This document shows positions 9,318 through 20,160 of a stretch of 32,278 nt of DNA, in pieces (position 1 is the first letter of the stretch; every line of letters begins with the position of its first letter). A model generated the notes under the pieces. It saw only the letters and a program-made list of their open reading frames with translations, searched no databases and had not been told where the DNA came from. A program made the position numbers and the translations under genes. Source of the DNA: Bigelowiella natans CCMP2755 (taxonomy: Eukaryota > Cercozoa > Chlorarachniophyceae); NCBI GenBank assembly GCA_000320545.1, contig ADNK01000313.1:222501-254778 (forward strand), written 5' to 3'.

Positions 9318-12300
9318 ATTGTCGGACCTTATTCAGAACCTTCTTCTCTTCATCATCCTCCGTGGGCAGCAGCGCGCGCGCTTCCTCTAAGAACTTAGCA
9401 GCTTCTTCCCGACGTCGCGCTTTCTCCTTTTCTATGATCCTCAATCGCTGCTTTCGGATGAATTCCTTCCGCTGCGTATGAGGGGCGCAATGCACGAAGA
9501 AGAGCACTATTAGGGGTAGCTATTACGCTTTTGGTGCTGTATATAAAACATATCGTTTTTCCATTCATCGTGCCACACCTTAGCAAGGTCCTCCTTGCTC
9601 TCTTTGGCAGCTTTAGCCAGCGCTGCGTCGAAATCTGCGCGCTCCTTCTTGACGATGGAGGCGTTCTTCTCGAAAACCTCGAGCGCCTTCTTCCTGGTCC
9701 TCTGTATCATCGTATTGCAAGATCAAATAAACTCATCTCGCAAAAGCCCCAAGCGATGCAACAATTTTAGGGCGGACACGTTGTGTTATTTGTGAGACAT
9801 TCGAAACATGATGTGGGAAACAAGGGATATCGCTGCTGGGCTATGCTGTCAGCAATTCGGATGTCGCCGTAGAATGAACCACCTTCTTCCCCAAAAAACC
9901 TTTTGGGGTCGGCATTGCTAATGTTGCTACCGTCGCTGGCACAGCAGGTACAGAGAGATATTCCCCCTTTCGTCGCACACCTACGCAAGATCTACTACTA
10001 TCACCTGGTACTTCGGCGCAGCAATGGTGGGAAGTTTCTGCGAGGTTATCTTTGCTAGTTTGCTGCCGCCTTTCCTTTTCGAGTGCACTTTGGCACCGTT
10101 GTTTCTGCTGTCGTCAAGGTCGATATAAACGACGTCCTTGTCGCCTTTTGTTACGGGAATACTGACATTATGCCTCGGTTTTGCGTCTTTCGCGGCAGTA
10201 TTGTTGAGATCGGAGGTAGAAAGGGCCTTGGCAGGGTTCTTCTCCTTCTCAACCGCAGCTCTCGCTTGCACAGAAGCGACCTCTGACTTGGCGTCATTTT
10301 CTTTGGTGGCTGCAGCAGCCTTAGCAGCAGCCTTACTAGTTATGGTGCTTGCCGTCGTCGTCGTCGGTGTTGCAGTCTTTGTCTCCTTAGGTGCTACTAC
10401 AACTGCTGCTGCCGCCGAGCTAGCACGCAGCTTCTCCAGTGCCAGGGATAGGGCGATTGCTTGTTCCAAATCAGCCTTATTGTACGCATCGTCATCGTCA
10501 TCGTCTTCGTCATCGTCATCATCATTATCATCTCACATATCAAAGCTCGTGAATCTCAGCATCATTGCTACTATGACTGTCGGTGGAGCCTTTGCACGAA
10601 CGAAATATGAAGAGAAAACTTCGAATCAATTTCTGGCAAACCAAACCAAACCAAACAAAACAAAGCAAAACCCACCTGTTCCTTTTCCAACCTCGCCTGC
10701 TCCAGAGTAGCCTCCAGTAACGAGGCCTCGATTGCCTGAAGAGAGTTAGTGTTTGTAAGGTTGTGGCGGAGGTGCTGCTAGCCTGTTGCTTATTCTCCAT
10801 TCGTGTGATTGTAGTTGTTGTTTTTGTTGGGCGGTGGGCATGTACAGGCAGTCGCACGCTTTAACAGTGATCCCCGTCAGCAATGAAAGGAGAGGAGGAA
10901 AAGCTGTGGTTAGTACGACACGCTTTACCAATACGAAGATCTACTACACTATAAGTACTGCTCTCCTGTATAGTAGTGACCGTTTGTATGTCCGCGCTCA
11001 GAATGAGCTCCTCCTCATTGGTCATCTGTCCTTGTGGCTGCTGCTGCTGCTGCTGCTGCTGGAGGGTGCTTGCGAGCTGGGCTTTTACCTCTGTATTTCA
11101 ACCATGACCAAGTTACGCTCCCCCACCGGTACTCAATCATTTTTTGTGAAAGTACGCACAGTGATGTATTAGAAAGGGAAGGGGGGGAGACAGATCTTAG
11201 GGAAGAATCCGCACCTGATGTGGTCGCGTCGGTGTTTGCCACACGTTGGATCTCCGTTTGCATGTCTTTCAGTGCGCTTTCGGTGTTGTATACAGCAAGA
11301 ATACACCAACCAATTTAGGAGCAAGAATCGCATTTATACGGTCCATTTATCTTTAAGACTGCGACGACAACGAAAATCTTGGCTTTCATACCTGATTGCT
11401 TGCATTGTGAGCTCTCTGTTTCGTTTGACCATGATGGTCTTGAAGACTGGTTAATATGATGATCATGATGACCAAAGTTAGAAAGGAGGGATTGGAGGAG
11501 GAAAACAGCGGAACCACAGCAAATGTGCAAGCATCGCCAATAGATAATGGTTAGCCAGGAAATAATATTACGTAAATAATCCTCCGCCGCACAAATTTCT
11601 CTTAAAAGCTTCGCGGCCTGTGGCTTGTTGACGTTCTCCGAAATAGCTGTTGCAAATTGCTCGTCCGTCACTCCGATCTCGGACAAATGTGAAGATAGCG
11701 TCGCCTCCACTAGCGCGCAAAATTTCTGCGTTTACACCACAAATCATTGAAGCCCAAAATTTAGGATCTTGAATAGGATGAAGCTAATAGGATTTTCGAC
11801 GTGATGACTTGGGAACGGGAAATTGCAAAAGCAGCACAATGAAAACTTGTCGCAGTGTGATGGAGGAGCCTTGTTTCAGCAATTTATGTGTCAGACAGTC
11901 ATCTGAGAAACATGATTCCGCCGATTCTATATAAACACACGTTGTGCACTTCAGTGAACGCTAATTTATTCTCCTCCTCCTCGTCGAAGACTATGCAGTT
12001 TTCATCAATGAAGTTCTTTATCTTGGACGTCCTGAATTGGTATGCGTGTGAGTGAGTGAGTGAGTGAGTGAGTGAGTGAGTATGGACCAAATCGGGGATT
12101 CGATGAAAGCCAGGACGAAATCAAACCTGATATATAATTGTAATGCAGTGGTTGGAGGGAAAGCATCAATTCTACAGTCAACACTGGGGACACCATCACT
12201 GAGAAATGACATCGAAACCATGGAAACTTAATCATCGATGAGCTAGCAGCCCCAGATAATATCTTATCTGCACGGTGCTCGAAGTTGGCATAGCGCCCCC

Positions 12301-12448
12301 TCCCCATTCCTCCCTCCCACGTTGGAGGGCGATCGTCGTGACTTCGCAGCAGTCGCGCGCATCGAAAGATGTTGAAAAAGTTGGAAGTTTCGGGGCATCA
12401 TTCTCGCTCGTACATCCATTCGCGAGGGTCTTCTTTGGCCGCCGCCAT
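9312..12448 (-). CDS. CFAP36: CFAP36/CCDC104-like protein (BART domain) with a UIM
   Basis: Exons 12448-12414, 12126-12088, 12031-11941, 11725-11572, 11446-11392, 11276-11215, 11090-10981, 10735-10676, about 10531-10005, 9701-9579 and 9471 to 9328 or 9312. The first eight agree in phase. Seen: MAAAKEDPREWM, then FVLAFIESPIW, FIDENCIVFDEEEENKLAF, a helix with SEIGVTDEQF, and FKTIMVKRNRELTMQAI. This order is the N-terminal BART-like domain of CFAP36 (CCDC104), a ciliary protein known to bind ARL3. Downstream: a CAG-encoded Gln run, an amphipathic IEASLLEATLEQARLEKEQ helix, an acidic stretch, DLEQAIALSLALEKL (a ubiquitin-interacting motif), an Ala/Thr-rich linker, and KR-rich coiled coil RKEFIRKQRLRIIEKEK as in the family C-terminus. 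The phase between exons 8 and 9 does not fit (exon 9 needs one upstream base), so that border is unresolved. The 3' end is also uncertain. Confidence 0.85.
12048..12080. repeat. (TGAG)n tetranucleotide repeat filling a 56-bp intron
   Basis: About eight units make up more than half of the second CFAP36-like intron (12032-12087). Confidence 0.85.
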
Positions 12449-12819
12449 GGTCAGATCGGATGGGGCTGACAGCAGTACCAGCAGGATGTGAAATATGCAC
12501 AGATATGTATTCATGTATACTTTTATCTACGACAACATTATTCCTATGTCGCAATGAGAAAATACAGACATTTTTTATAAAATAAAGAGATCGATCATTT
12601 TTTTTCCAAGGAGATAAGTGAAAGCAAGCTCTCCGAGGCGGAGAAGGAGGGAGGAGGAGGAGCAGAGCAGGAGCAAGTCGCAAAAATCGGCACCGCCGCT
12701 GCCTTAACACGTGCGCGCCTGAATTGGTTGCGTTTGCTGCTGTTATTGTTGCTGTTGCTCCTGGTGAAAGATGCCCTTATCTGAATAAAGCCTTTGATTG
12801 CGAGGGGGCGATTTCTTCT

Positions 12820-12857
<38 letters not shown>

Positions 12858-12952
12858 ATCTACAGCGCGCTTTCACACTCGGACGCGCTTTCTTGAGAGT
12901 ATACTTGTACCTGCTTTGGATAGATCGTCACAAATCACAGCGAGTGTGGCAA
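12449..12952. promoter_or_regulatory. Putative bidirectional promoter (CFAP36-like / PHOSPHO-like)
   Basis: 504 bp separate the start codons of two divergent genes. The stretch contains GGAGGAGG-type purine tracts (about 12645-12665) and a (TC)n run (12822-12854). No TATA box at a convincing position is seen. The shared-promoter idea rests on the arrangement only. Confidence 0.45.
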
Positions 12953-13231
12953 ATGGAGAAGGAAATTAAGCCGGAACAGCTTGTCGGAACTGACACGGAA
13001 CCGCGGCAGACGGGGGGAGGGGGGGACAAGACCAAAAAGACTACTAAATCACCCTTCCTCGTTATTTTCGATTTCGACTGGTCTCTCATAAATGAGGTAG
13101 GTTTCCTCCCAGATCGCCCTTAATCCTCTTGATTAACCTTCAGTCATGATGATTGCTCTTAAAAAATCAGAATAGCGATATATGGATTCTAAGGCAGCTT
13201 ATACCGGAACAGGTGAGAGGAAAAGAGATAG

Positions 13232-13294
<63 letters not shown>

Positions 13295-14341
13295 ACAGCC
13301 GTGTTCGCATTGATCTATATACGTGTTTCGAAGACAAGGCTGATACGACAACATTTTCCCTTAGGAGAACGATCTTCGTAAGATAATGAAGACTGTCCAC
13401 TTTACAGACGCCATGCACGAGGTGCAGTGAGGCTCCATCCCACCTCCTTTCTCTGTACACACATAAGTATATTCATATGTTGGCTCTCCCGCCTAAGTAC
13501 TCTGGGTAACTTTATCTTTCCTCTTGATCGATATTCCTTCTCTGATTTTACTGCTCAGGGCATGCGACGAGTGCACGAGGCCGGAATTTCAAAAGAGCGG
13601 CTCATCGAGACACTTAGGAAAATCCCCTTCTTTGCCTCCATGCGCGAGGTGGTGCCTCCCTCTCACAGTAACACTCGCACGTGCAATCTGTGGCCATATC
13701 CTGTCCGTTGAGCAGAGCCAGAGCATTTGTATGGCTCGATTTTCTCGGTGAAGAGAGAAATGAGGCATTTTGCTGGCGGCTCGTAGCTGTGAACAGATAT
13801 GAAGAAATCATGACTAAGATGTGCATCTCTTTTGTGTCATCCGTCGTCGTCGTCGTCGTCGTCGTCGTGTGTCATCATCTTCATTTCATCAATACCATCT
13901 TCAGAAATTGCCGTCATGTACAGGCTGTGTTCGCAATGAAGGAAAAGGGTCACCGAATCTACATTCTCAGCGACGCCAACACGGAGTTCATCGACGCCAT
14001 CCTCTCCGGCTACCCTGGTTCGTCACTTGATCCACAAAGAAAGAGAGCACGAGAGATTCTTTGACCAAAAGGAAATAATAATAACAATAATAATAATAAT
14101 AATAATGTCTCTTTGGAGGAAGCTGAGCTAGACATCTCGCACCTCGCTCCTCCTCCGACCTTACAACGTTGTGATGAGACGCCGTAGATATATGGCTGTG
14201 GTATATCTCCTCCGGTTCTTCTTTTCCTCTCCCCTTCTTGTCTTCTTCCTCTGGGTGCCTCTTCCCCTTGGTGCCTCTTCCCTTTTAAACTTATGAAGTA
14301 TTCTCTCATTAGTATATGCTGCTTCCTCTCCCCTTCTCTCT

Positions 14342-14380
<39 letters not shown>

Positions 14381-15975
14381 CTCCCCGCCCCTTCTTCCAG
14401 GGCTGAAAGACTGCTTTGTCAAAGTGTATTCTAATATCGGCCACTTTGACGACAATGGGCGCTTGCACATCAAGTGAGAAGGGGAAGGGGGAAGGGGGGG
14501 GGGGGGAGAGGAGGTGGATGGAAAGGAGAAGGACGTGAAGCCCAACGAAGATTAAGAAAACTAAGAAATCTTTAATAAGACAGAAAGAATCGATGTTGAA
14601 AAGTGCTTCAGAGATCTCCGCGTTCCTCCCAATTTCCCTTATATTTTTTTCTCTTTTTCCTGTTTTGCTTCTTTCCTCTCCATCCTACCTCCAGCCTTGA
14701 AACTTTGTCGTCAGCTCTTCATCTACCATTCTTTAACAGTTGATCACTTTGCTGTTTAATGATGCCAGATACTACCATCAAAGCAGTCACGGATGTAGCT
14801 CTCCGTGCCCTAAAAATCTCTGCAAAGGCGTCGTCTTAGACGAGATCCTCGAAAAGGAAGGCATGGTCGTTATACGAAGTGATGAGTGATGGATGAGCAT
14901 GAGTGCATTATTTTAAGTGTGGTGATGACAACGGACGACGAAGACGAAGACGACGACGATAATCATGCTGATGACGATGATGATGCTGCTGGTGACGGTG
15001 ATAATGTGGTTGAAGAATGATCATCGCGCACAATCGAAATGCGCAAAGCTAAAAACCCTACCTCTTCCCACATCCCAAATACCACGCAAAGCGGCGGCGA
15101 TCAGGGGCTAGGAGAGAGGAGAAAAGCTATGGAGGAGGAGGAGAAAGGAGGGTGGTGTATATTGGCGACGGAGGTCAATGCGGTGCAAGTTATTAATCTT
15201 CGCTTCGAATTCCCCCACCCCCCCACCTTTCCCTTTTCTCCTCTCTTGACTTGTGAATTTTGGCTGGCCGCAGGGAATGACGTGTGCCCTGCAATGCGCT
15301 TGGATTCTATTGATTACGTCTTCGCTCGATCAGGGTGTGGGTGGATATCAGTCTCATAATGCTACTCTTTTTCTTCTTCTTCTACGACCACGATGACTAC
15401 CACCACCACCACCACCACTACTGCTAATACTAGTACTGTTATTGCTACTTCTGCTGCACTTGGACCTATCCGATCAATGCGCAATCTCAATCTCTTTGCC
15501 GTACCCATGATCATCCTGTCAGGTTTCGATTATCAAAAGCTCTTACTAAATCCAAACCTGGTACTAAATAGAGGAGGATAGCAAGCAAAGCAGCGCAAAT
15601 AGTCGCTAGCAGTCCTAGTAGAATTGCGAGTAAAATTTCTGGTTTGCCGTGTAAATAACTTTCCATTTGGTTGCTCCCCATTCAACTCATTCCCTCCGCC
15701 CCCCCTTGCCCCCTCTTTATCCCCCCTCCCTCCCTCCTCTCTCCTTTCCCACCGTCTACTTCACCAATGCAGCAGCGAAAGTGTTGATGTGGTCGAACGG
15801 GGATGAGGCTAAAGCTCACTTCGATTCTGTCGTCTTTGGGGGCACCGGATGTCCATACATCGAAGCCGCAGCAGCAGCAGCAGCAAGGTTCAAGAAAAGA
15901 GGAACAGCAACGAATGTCCTCAGAATGCACTCGTGCTTCTTCCATGTCAGTAACGATACGTACAATAATCAATAG
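12953..15975 (+). CDS. PHOSPHO1/PHOSPHO2-type HAD phosphatase
   Basis: Exons 12953-13096, 13171-13212, 13365-13421, 13559-13648, 13924-14017, 14401-14473, 14769-14865, about 15131-15173, 15274-15336, 15523-15560 and about 15773-15975. The first seven agree in phase, as do 15173/15274 and 15336/15523. Seen: catalytic motif I VIFDFDWSLINENSD with Asp40 and Asp42; ENDLRKIMKT; motif II region IYILSDANTEFID; the family Cys-rich stretch HGCSSPCPKNLCKG; motif III VVYIGDGGNDVCPAMRL; and FDYQKLLLNPNL. These match the PHOSPHO family (phosphocholine/phosphoethanolamine or pyridoxal-phosphate phosphatases). All catalytic motifs look intact. The borders of exon 8 and of the last exon (AKVLMWSNGDEAKAHF) do not agree in phase, so those joins are provisional. 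A purine-rich or TC-rich microsatellite sits in several introns. The predicted location is cytosolic, with no signal peptide. Confidence 0.88.
13225..13291. repeat. (GATA)n(GA)n compound microsatellite
   Basis: GATA units (13225-13250) pass into GA units (to 13291) inside the second intron of the PHOSPHO-like gene. Confidence 0.9.
14337..14379. repeat. (TC)n tract forming a 3' splice-site pyrimidine tract
   Basis: A TC microsatellite ends about 20 bp before the CCAG acceptor at 14400 of the PHOSPHO-like gene. Confidence 0.85.
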
Positions 15976-16221
15976 TAGTGGCAAAGACATTCATCTCATC
16001 ATCGTTACCTAGCGTCCTCCTCCCCCCCCCCCCCCGCGCCTAAAAGTACGCACACACACACACTCACACGTGGACGCATAAACGCATGGGCGCATTCGCT
16101 TCTCCCAGCTGATGCCGCAGCAGCCCTATCTCTGATGATGAGGGGCTCTTCTATCAGGACGACTACTCCTTCACACTTTGGACAAACTATCATCCTCTTC
16201 TATCACCCCCTCCCCTCTCAG

Positions 16222-17341
16222 CGTCAGAACGCTGCAAGCGCGCGTGAAAGACTACTCGTTCCTCGTGTGCGGAATCCATCCCAGCCTGCTTAAGTTCATA
16301 CGCGGCACTCTCTCCTCCTCCTCCTCCTCCTCCTCCCCCTCGATGCAGAGCACGAAAGGAGGCGAAGACGGCAGCGGCAGAGAAGGGTAGTACAAGACCG
16401 ATTTGCTAGATAGTAACCCAACTGAGCTGGAAGTAGTAGCCCTGTATGCGAGGCAGAGCGCAATCATCAGCATCTGTTACTCGCCACGGGCTACTTCGGG
16501 TCACCACGCGATGTGTGGGTGAGTGTGTGTGTGTGTGTGTGCGCGCGCAATGTGCAGTGTGCACAGGGGATTTTTTTTTTGGTTTCCAAAAAAAGGAAGT
16601 TGCGCTTGTTGTTATGTGAAGAGACGGCGGTTTGAAGACCTGCACGCCCTCACAGGAAGCGCGAGGAGCAGGGCATGGCGAGTATATTGCACGGAGTGAA
16701 GGCGGCCCTCAAGGCTGCCAACGTGATGACGGATGACGGCGAGAGGAGGAGGAGGAGGAGGACTAGGAAGGGGAGGAGGAAGAAGATGAAGGGGGAGAAC
16801 GACGGGCTGGGCGATAGCCATGATGACAGCGGCGACGATAGCGGCGGCGGCGGTGGTGGTCATAGCCCTTCGGGTGAAGTAACTGTTGGGATTACCCTTG
16901 GAACTATCCACGCAGACCGGATCGTGCTTGCCAAAGGAGATGAGGTACTGCGACGATCGTAAGTATGTAGAGTAGCGGGTAGTAGCAGCAGTGCTGCTGC
17001 CATTTTTTGCTTCTTTTGATAGGTGTAGTTGGTGTGGTGGGAGAAATTTCAAAACGTCCTTTCACCAGAAGAAGCAGTAGATGATGGTGGTGGTGATGAT
17101 GCGTCTCACTGTCTTCTATTATTCGGGTAGATTTTCCTTTTTCAAAGTCTGCATATCAATAGCCCATCGTCGACCTATGGATGGTTTGTCATTACTTTGT
17201 CATCAGGACGTGATTGTGTGCTTCATACTGGATCCCCTGGATATAGACAGCAAGCAGATAACATTTATGAATCGGAAGACTATGAAACTAGGAGCGCAAA
17301 AAGCGAACGTAGTTCTTTACAAGTGGGTCCTGAAGGAATAG
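16222..17341 (+). CDS. Unrecognised gene, C-terminal four exons
   Basis: Exons 16222-16264, 16391-16518, 16656-16944 and 17207-17341 agree in phase and end in TAG. The donor GTGAGT at 16519 is a perfect consensus. Predicted order: RTLQARVKDYSFL; YKTDLLDSNPTELEVVALYA with RQSAIISICYSPRATSGHH; REEQGMASILHGVKAALKAA followed by a very basic then acidic-glycine low-complexity insert; VTVGITLGTIHADRIVLAKG; and DVIVCFILDPLDIDSKQ ... KANVVLYKWVLKE at the C-terminus. I do not recognise the family. The alternating hydrophobic strands suggest a compact alpha/beta domain. Exon 1 here starts with one base of a split codon, so at least one upstream exon is missing; it may lie between 15.9 and 16.2 kb. Exon 2 could be a read-through of a TAG at 16388, but an intron is more likely. 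Confidence 0.55.
16519..16655 (+). other. Intron with (GT)n run at the donor
   Basis: The intron opens with GTGAGT and passes at once into a GT run (about 16523-16540). It is one of several introns here whose donor merges with a microsatellite. Confidence 0.6.
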
Positions 17342-17627
17342 GGGCGGCGGCTGTATCTCATCGCCTGCTTCACACGCACCAACAGAACTAGAAATATTCA
17401 TGCTGTGGTGATAATATGGTGACGCAGCGGAAAGTTACATCTGCTGGACGTATAAACTATCGATGGTGTAGTCGTGGCATATCTCGATGCATATGGATGG
17501 ATCGATCGTATCGAAGACCTGTGCGACCTCCAGAGCGTTGTGACCTCAAGCGATACATGTATGTACAGTGGAAGCCGACGGAGCATGCATTGTGCGTAGC
17601 TAGAGCATGCACAGCGCCCAGCTAACC

Positions 17628-17645
17628 AGTCTAGCTAGCTAGACT
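17628..17645. repeat. 18-bp perfect palindrome
   Basis: AGTCTAGCTAGCTAGACT is identical to its own reverse complement. Confidence 0.9.
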
Positions 17646-17840
17646 AGTAAAACTGCGGCGACGACGGATGCAATAAATCTATTAAATTTGTTCAATGGGC
17701 AGCATGCTAGCATGTATGCATCACACTACTACATATTTCGTTGTTCGCCCGTTACGTTGTAACAGCATTGCACAGCTGCATTTGCTAGTAGTTAGGATGA
17801 CTGTTGAAGTCCATTTGATCTACACACAGCAATCACAACA

Positions 17841-17860
17841 CATGCTAGCATGCTAGCATG
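17841..17860. repeat. 20-bp perfect palindrome
   Basis: CATGCTAGCA followed by TGCTAGCATG. It is self-complementary, and also two overlapping copies of the 12-bp CATGCTAGCATG found at 17703-17714. Confidence 0.9.
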
Positions 17861-18326
17861 TCAGCACATCCGTCTCATTATCACAATCTAGCAATGCTAG
17901 AATGTGTGCCTTTGCCATCGATCACAAATGATGTGATGCTGATGGAACAAAATAATGATCAATGGATATGCGATGCATTTTGGAGATCATCACACATAGC
18001 AAATCTAGAAATGCTAATGATGAGTCTAGCAATAAGTACGAACTCCCTACTTCAACGATGCGAATATTGCTATCATTTTTATTTGCGTGCGCATTAGATT
18101 GCGTGTTAAAATATGCAGCAGGCTGCTGCATGCGTGTCTAGACTCATGCCTACATAGCATTAGCATCATGTGTATACTAAATTACAGGAAGCAAACGGTG
18201 GAACTAATAATTACACTGTATTGTTGCCAAGACGACATGCGAAACAGGTATGCAAAAAAATGCATATCTAAGCGACTATCATCAAAACACAATGCTGCGA
18301 TACTACAATTGCCATGAGCGCGTGAA

Positions 18327-19466
18327 TTAAGCATCAACCGGCGCAGCTTGTCCAAAAATACCGAGAAGGATTGCACCCACTAGAACAACAGCAGCCCCAG
18401 TGAAGAATGTGCCAATAGCCTTCATACCACGAATTTCATTGAAAACAGTGATTCCCCAGATGCCAGCGACTAAGAGGCAGCACTGCGTCAAAGGATATCC
18501 AACAGAAAGTCCGAGAGGTGGCAGGCAAGCGAAAATGTTTCCGATGTTTCCAGCATTCCAGAGAGCCCCCGAAATGATACCAGGAAGAGCACAGGTTTCA
18601 ATATGGAGCTTGGGCATGTCAGAGAACATTGCACGGGCAGCAAGGACCACCATGTTGATGATCATCAGGGAGAGCCCGAAACCGACCGCATAAATAGCTA
18701 AGATTTAATAATAATAATGATAGTAATAATAATAATCAGACTCAGGCCACAGACACAGACTCAACAAATGTGACTTGGTCAGTAATAAAATCTTCTTCAG
18801 ATCTTACCAGAGTTGATGCCGTCTTGGAATGGGTATACCGGAGCAAGACGGAAAGGAACCATGCAAGAACCACACAGAAGACCGATCATGACACATCCGA
18901 ACAGACCTGAGGAGTAAACGATGTTCCAAAAGTTGTGAGGCGTCGCCGAATAGATTTGTTTGCGATTCGTAATTGATTGGTTTATGCACATTTATTCCAG
19001 TCACCTTTGATCGGCTGCACTTCCTTCGCCTTAGGGTGGTCCATCTGCGAGTATTCCCCACCTTCGGCGTCTGCAGCTCTATTCTTCAGAGGACGGGTCT
19101 CACCATCATCATCAGGAGGGGACACCTCCACGAAAGAAAGCATACCGATACCACAGAGCTGCAATAATGAAAGAAACAAAGCGTCGAAAATCATACACTC
19201 GATGCGCATGGACATCAACACTATCTACCCCAACCATTCACTGACCAGAATTCCGCCCCCGAGAAGGGTCAGAAGAAGATCACTGGGAGTCTCTTGGAAG
19301 TAGAAGAATCCGCATAAGAACGATTGAAGAGCAACGCATCCAGCCCAGATGGCCTACAATTGACACCCCACATGGGTTAAAGATTCGTGAATGAAATGTA
19401 TGTGCGGTTGAATACATGTATATTTATATGTGGTTATGTGTGTGATCTTATTTAGAGTCAGATTTC

Positions 19467-19503
<37 letters not shown>

Positions 19504-19971
19504 GTCCCTTAGCAATGCCGATCCACTCCACGGTCTAAGAAGATTAGGACGGAATTCAGTATGTATGTCGTTACATGATGATCATCTGATATGATGAGTA
19601 CCAGGACACAAAAAAGGCATCCTGGTGCGAATAGAGCTGCTCCAGCAGTAGACCACCTAAAGTAAAACATTCACAAAATCCGTTATCTCTGCATCTCGAA
19701 GGTCTCTCAGAAATCAACCCCCCCTCAGTAACCCCTCCCTCCCTTCTTTCTAACACGGGTGATACCAGGTGAAATTCCACGGCAAGAACAGGAGGATGGG
19801 TAGAGAGGATAGAAAGACTCCGATCCCCATATACATGTTGAAAACCATCGAGTCCAGGTTAGCAGCAGCTACGTCTTTCGCCTTCATGGGCAGGGTAAAG
19901 GATCCCCACCCCAATAGGGCCACCGCCACGCCTGCGAGCCCGAGATACAGATTGTCGCCTTCAGCACTCAT
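18327..19971 (-). CDS. TMEM144: TMEM144-family membrane transporter-like protein, complete
   Basis: Exons 19971-19757, 19656-19602, 19534-19502, 19353-19246, 19158-19005, 18906-18808 and 18697-18327 agree in phase at every border and give 344 aa ending in TAA. This is close to the usual TMEM144 length of about 345. Seen: helix 1 YLGLAGVAVALLGWGSF with the FTLPMKAKDV start typical of the family; GAALFAPGCLFCVL; a hydrophilic central loop (SPPDDDGETRPLKNRAAD); CVMIGLLCGSCMVPFRLAP; and the repeat-2 signature ISGALWNAGNIGNIFA, VGYPLTQCCLLVAGIWGI, FNEIRG. About ten helices are expected, in the drug/metabolite-transporter fold. The substrate is not established for the family; a sugar is often suggested. 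An alternative upstream in-frame ATG at 20007 would add 12 residues; I prefer 19971 because it fits the family start. Confidence 0.93.
19469..19501. repeat. (CA)n microsatellite ending at a splice donor
   Basis: On the minus strand the GT run begins exactly at the donor after TMEM144-like exon 3 (GGGACAG|GTGTGTG). Confidence 0.85.
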
Positions 19972-20122
19972 ATTCTTATCTGGTAATCCGCACACACAAA
20001 AACGCACACAACAGGTCCATCACTCCAAAGTTCGCAACGGGCGGGAACGAAAAATGCTGGTAAAACGATCTTATTCCAGGGGAGAGGAGAATCCGGGAGG
20101 GGGGGGGGGGGGGAGGCACACC

Positions 20123-20160
<38 letters not shown>

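Larger units (their letters stand above)
17342..18326. other. Convergent spacer with a palindrome cluster
   Basis: No gene is supported. The sequence is rich in GCTAG and CATGC words. Perfect palindromes are seen: AGTCTAGCTAGCTAGACT (17628-17645), CATGCTAGCATG (17703-17714) and a 20-bp CATGCTAGCATG-type palindrome at 17841-17860. Short ORFs on both strands here have no motif. Confidence 0.6.

Noticed and set aside
16388-16393. In-frame TAG followed by a clear coding frame, suggesting TAG recoding
   Set aside because: TAG and TGA are used as normal terminators in neighbouring genes, and a GT-AG intron (16265-16390) removes this TAG while keeping phase.
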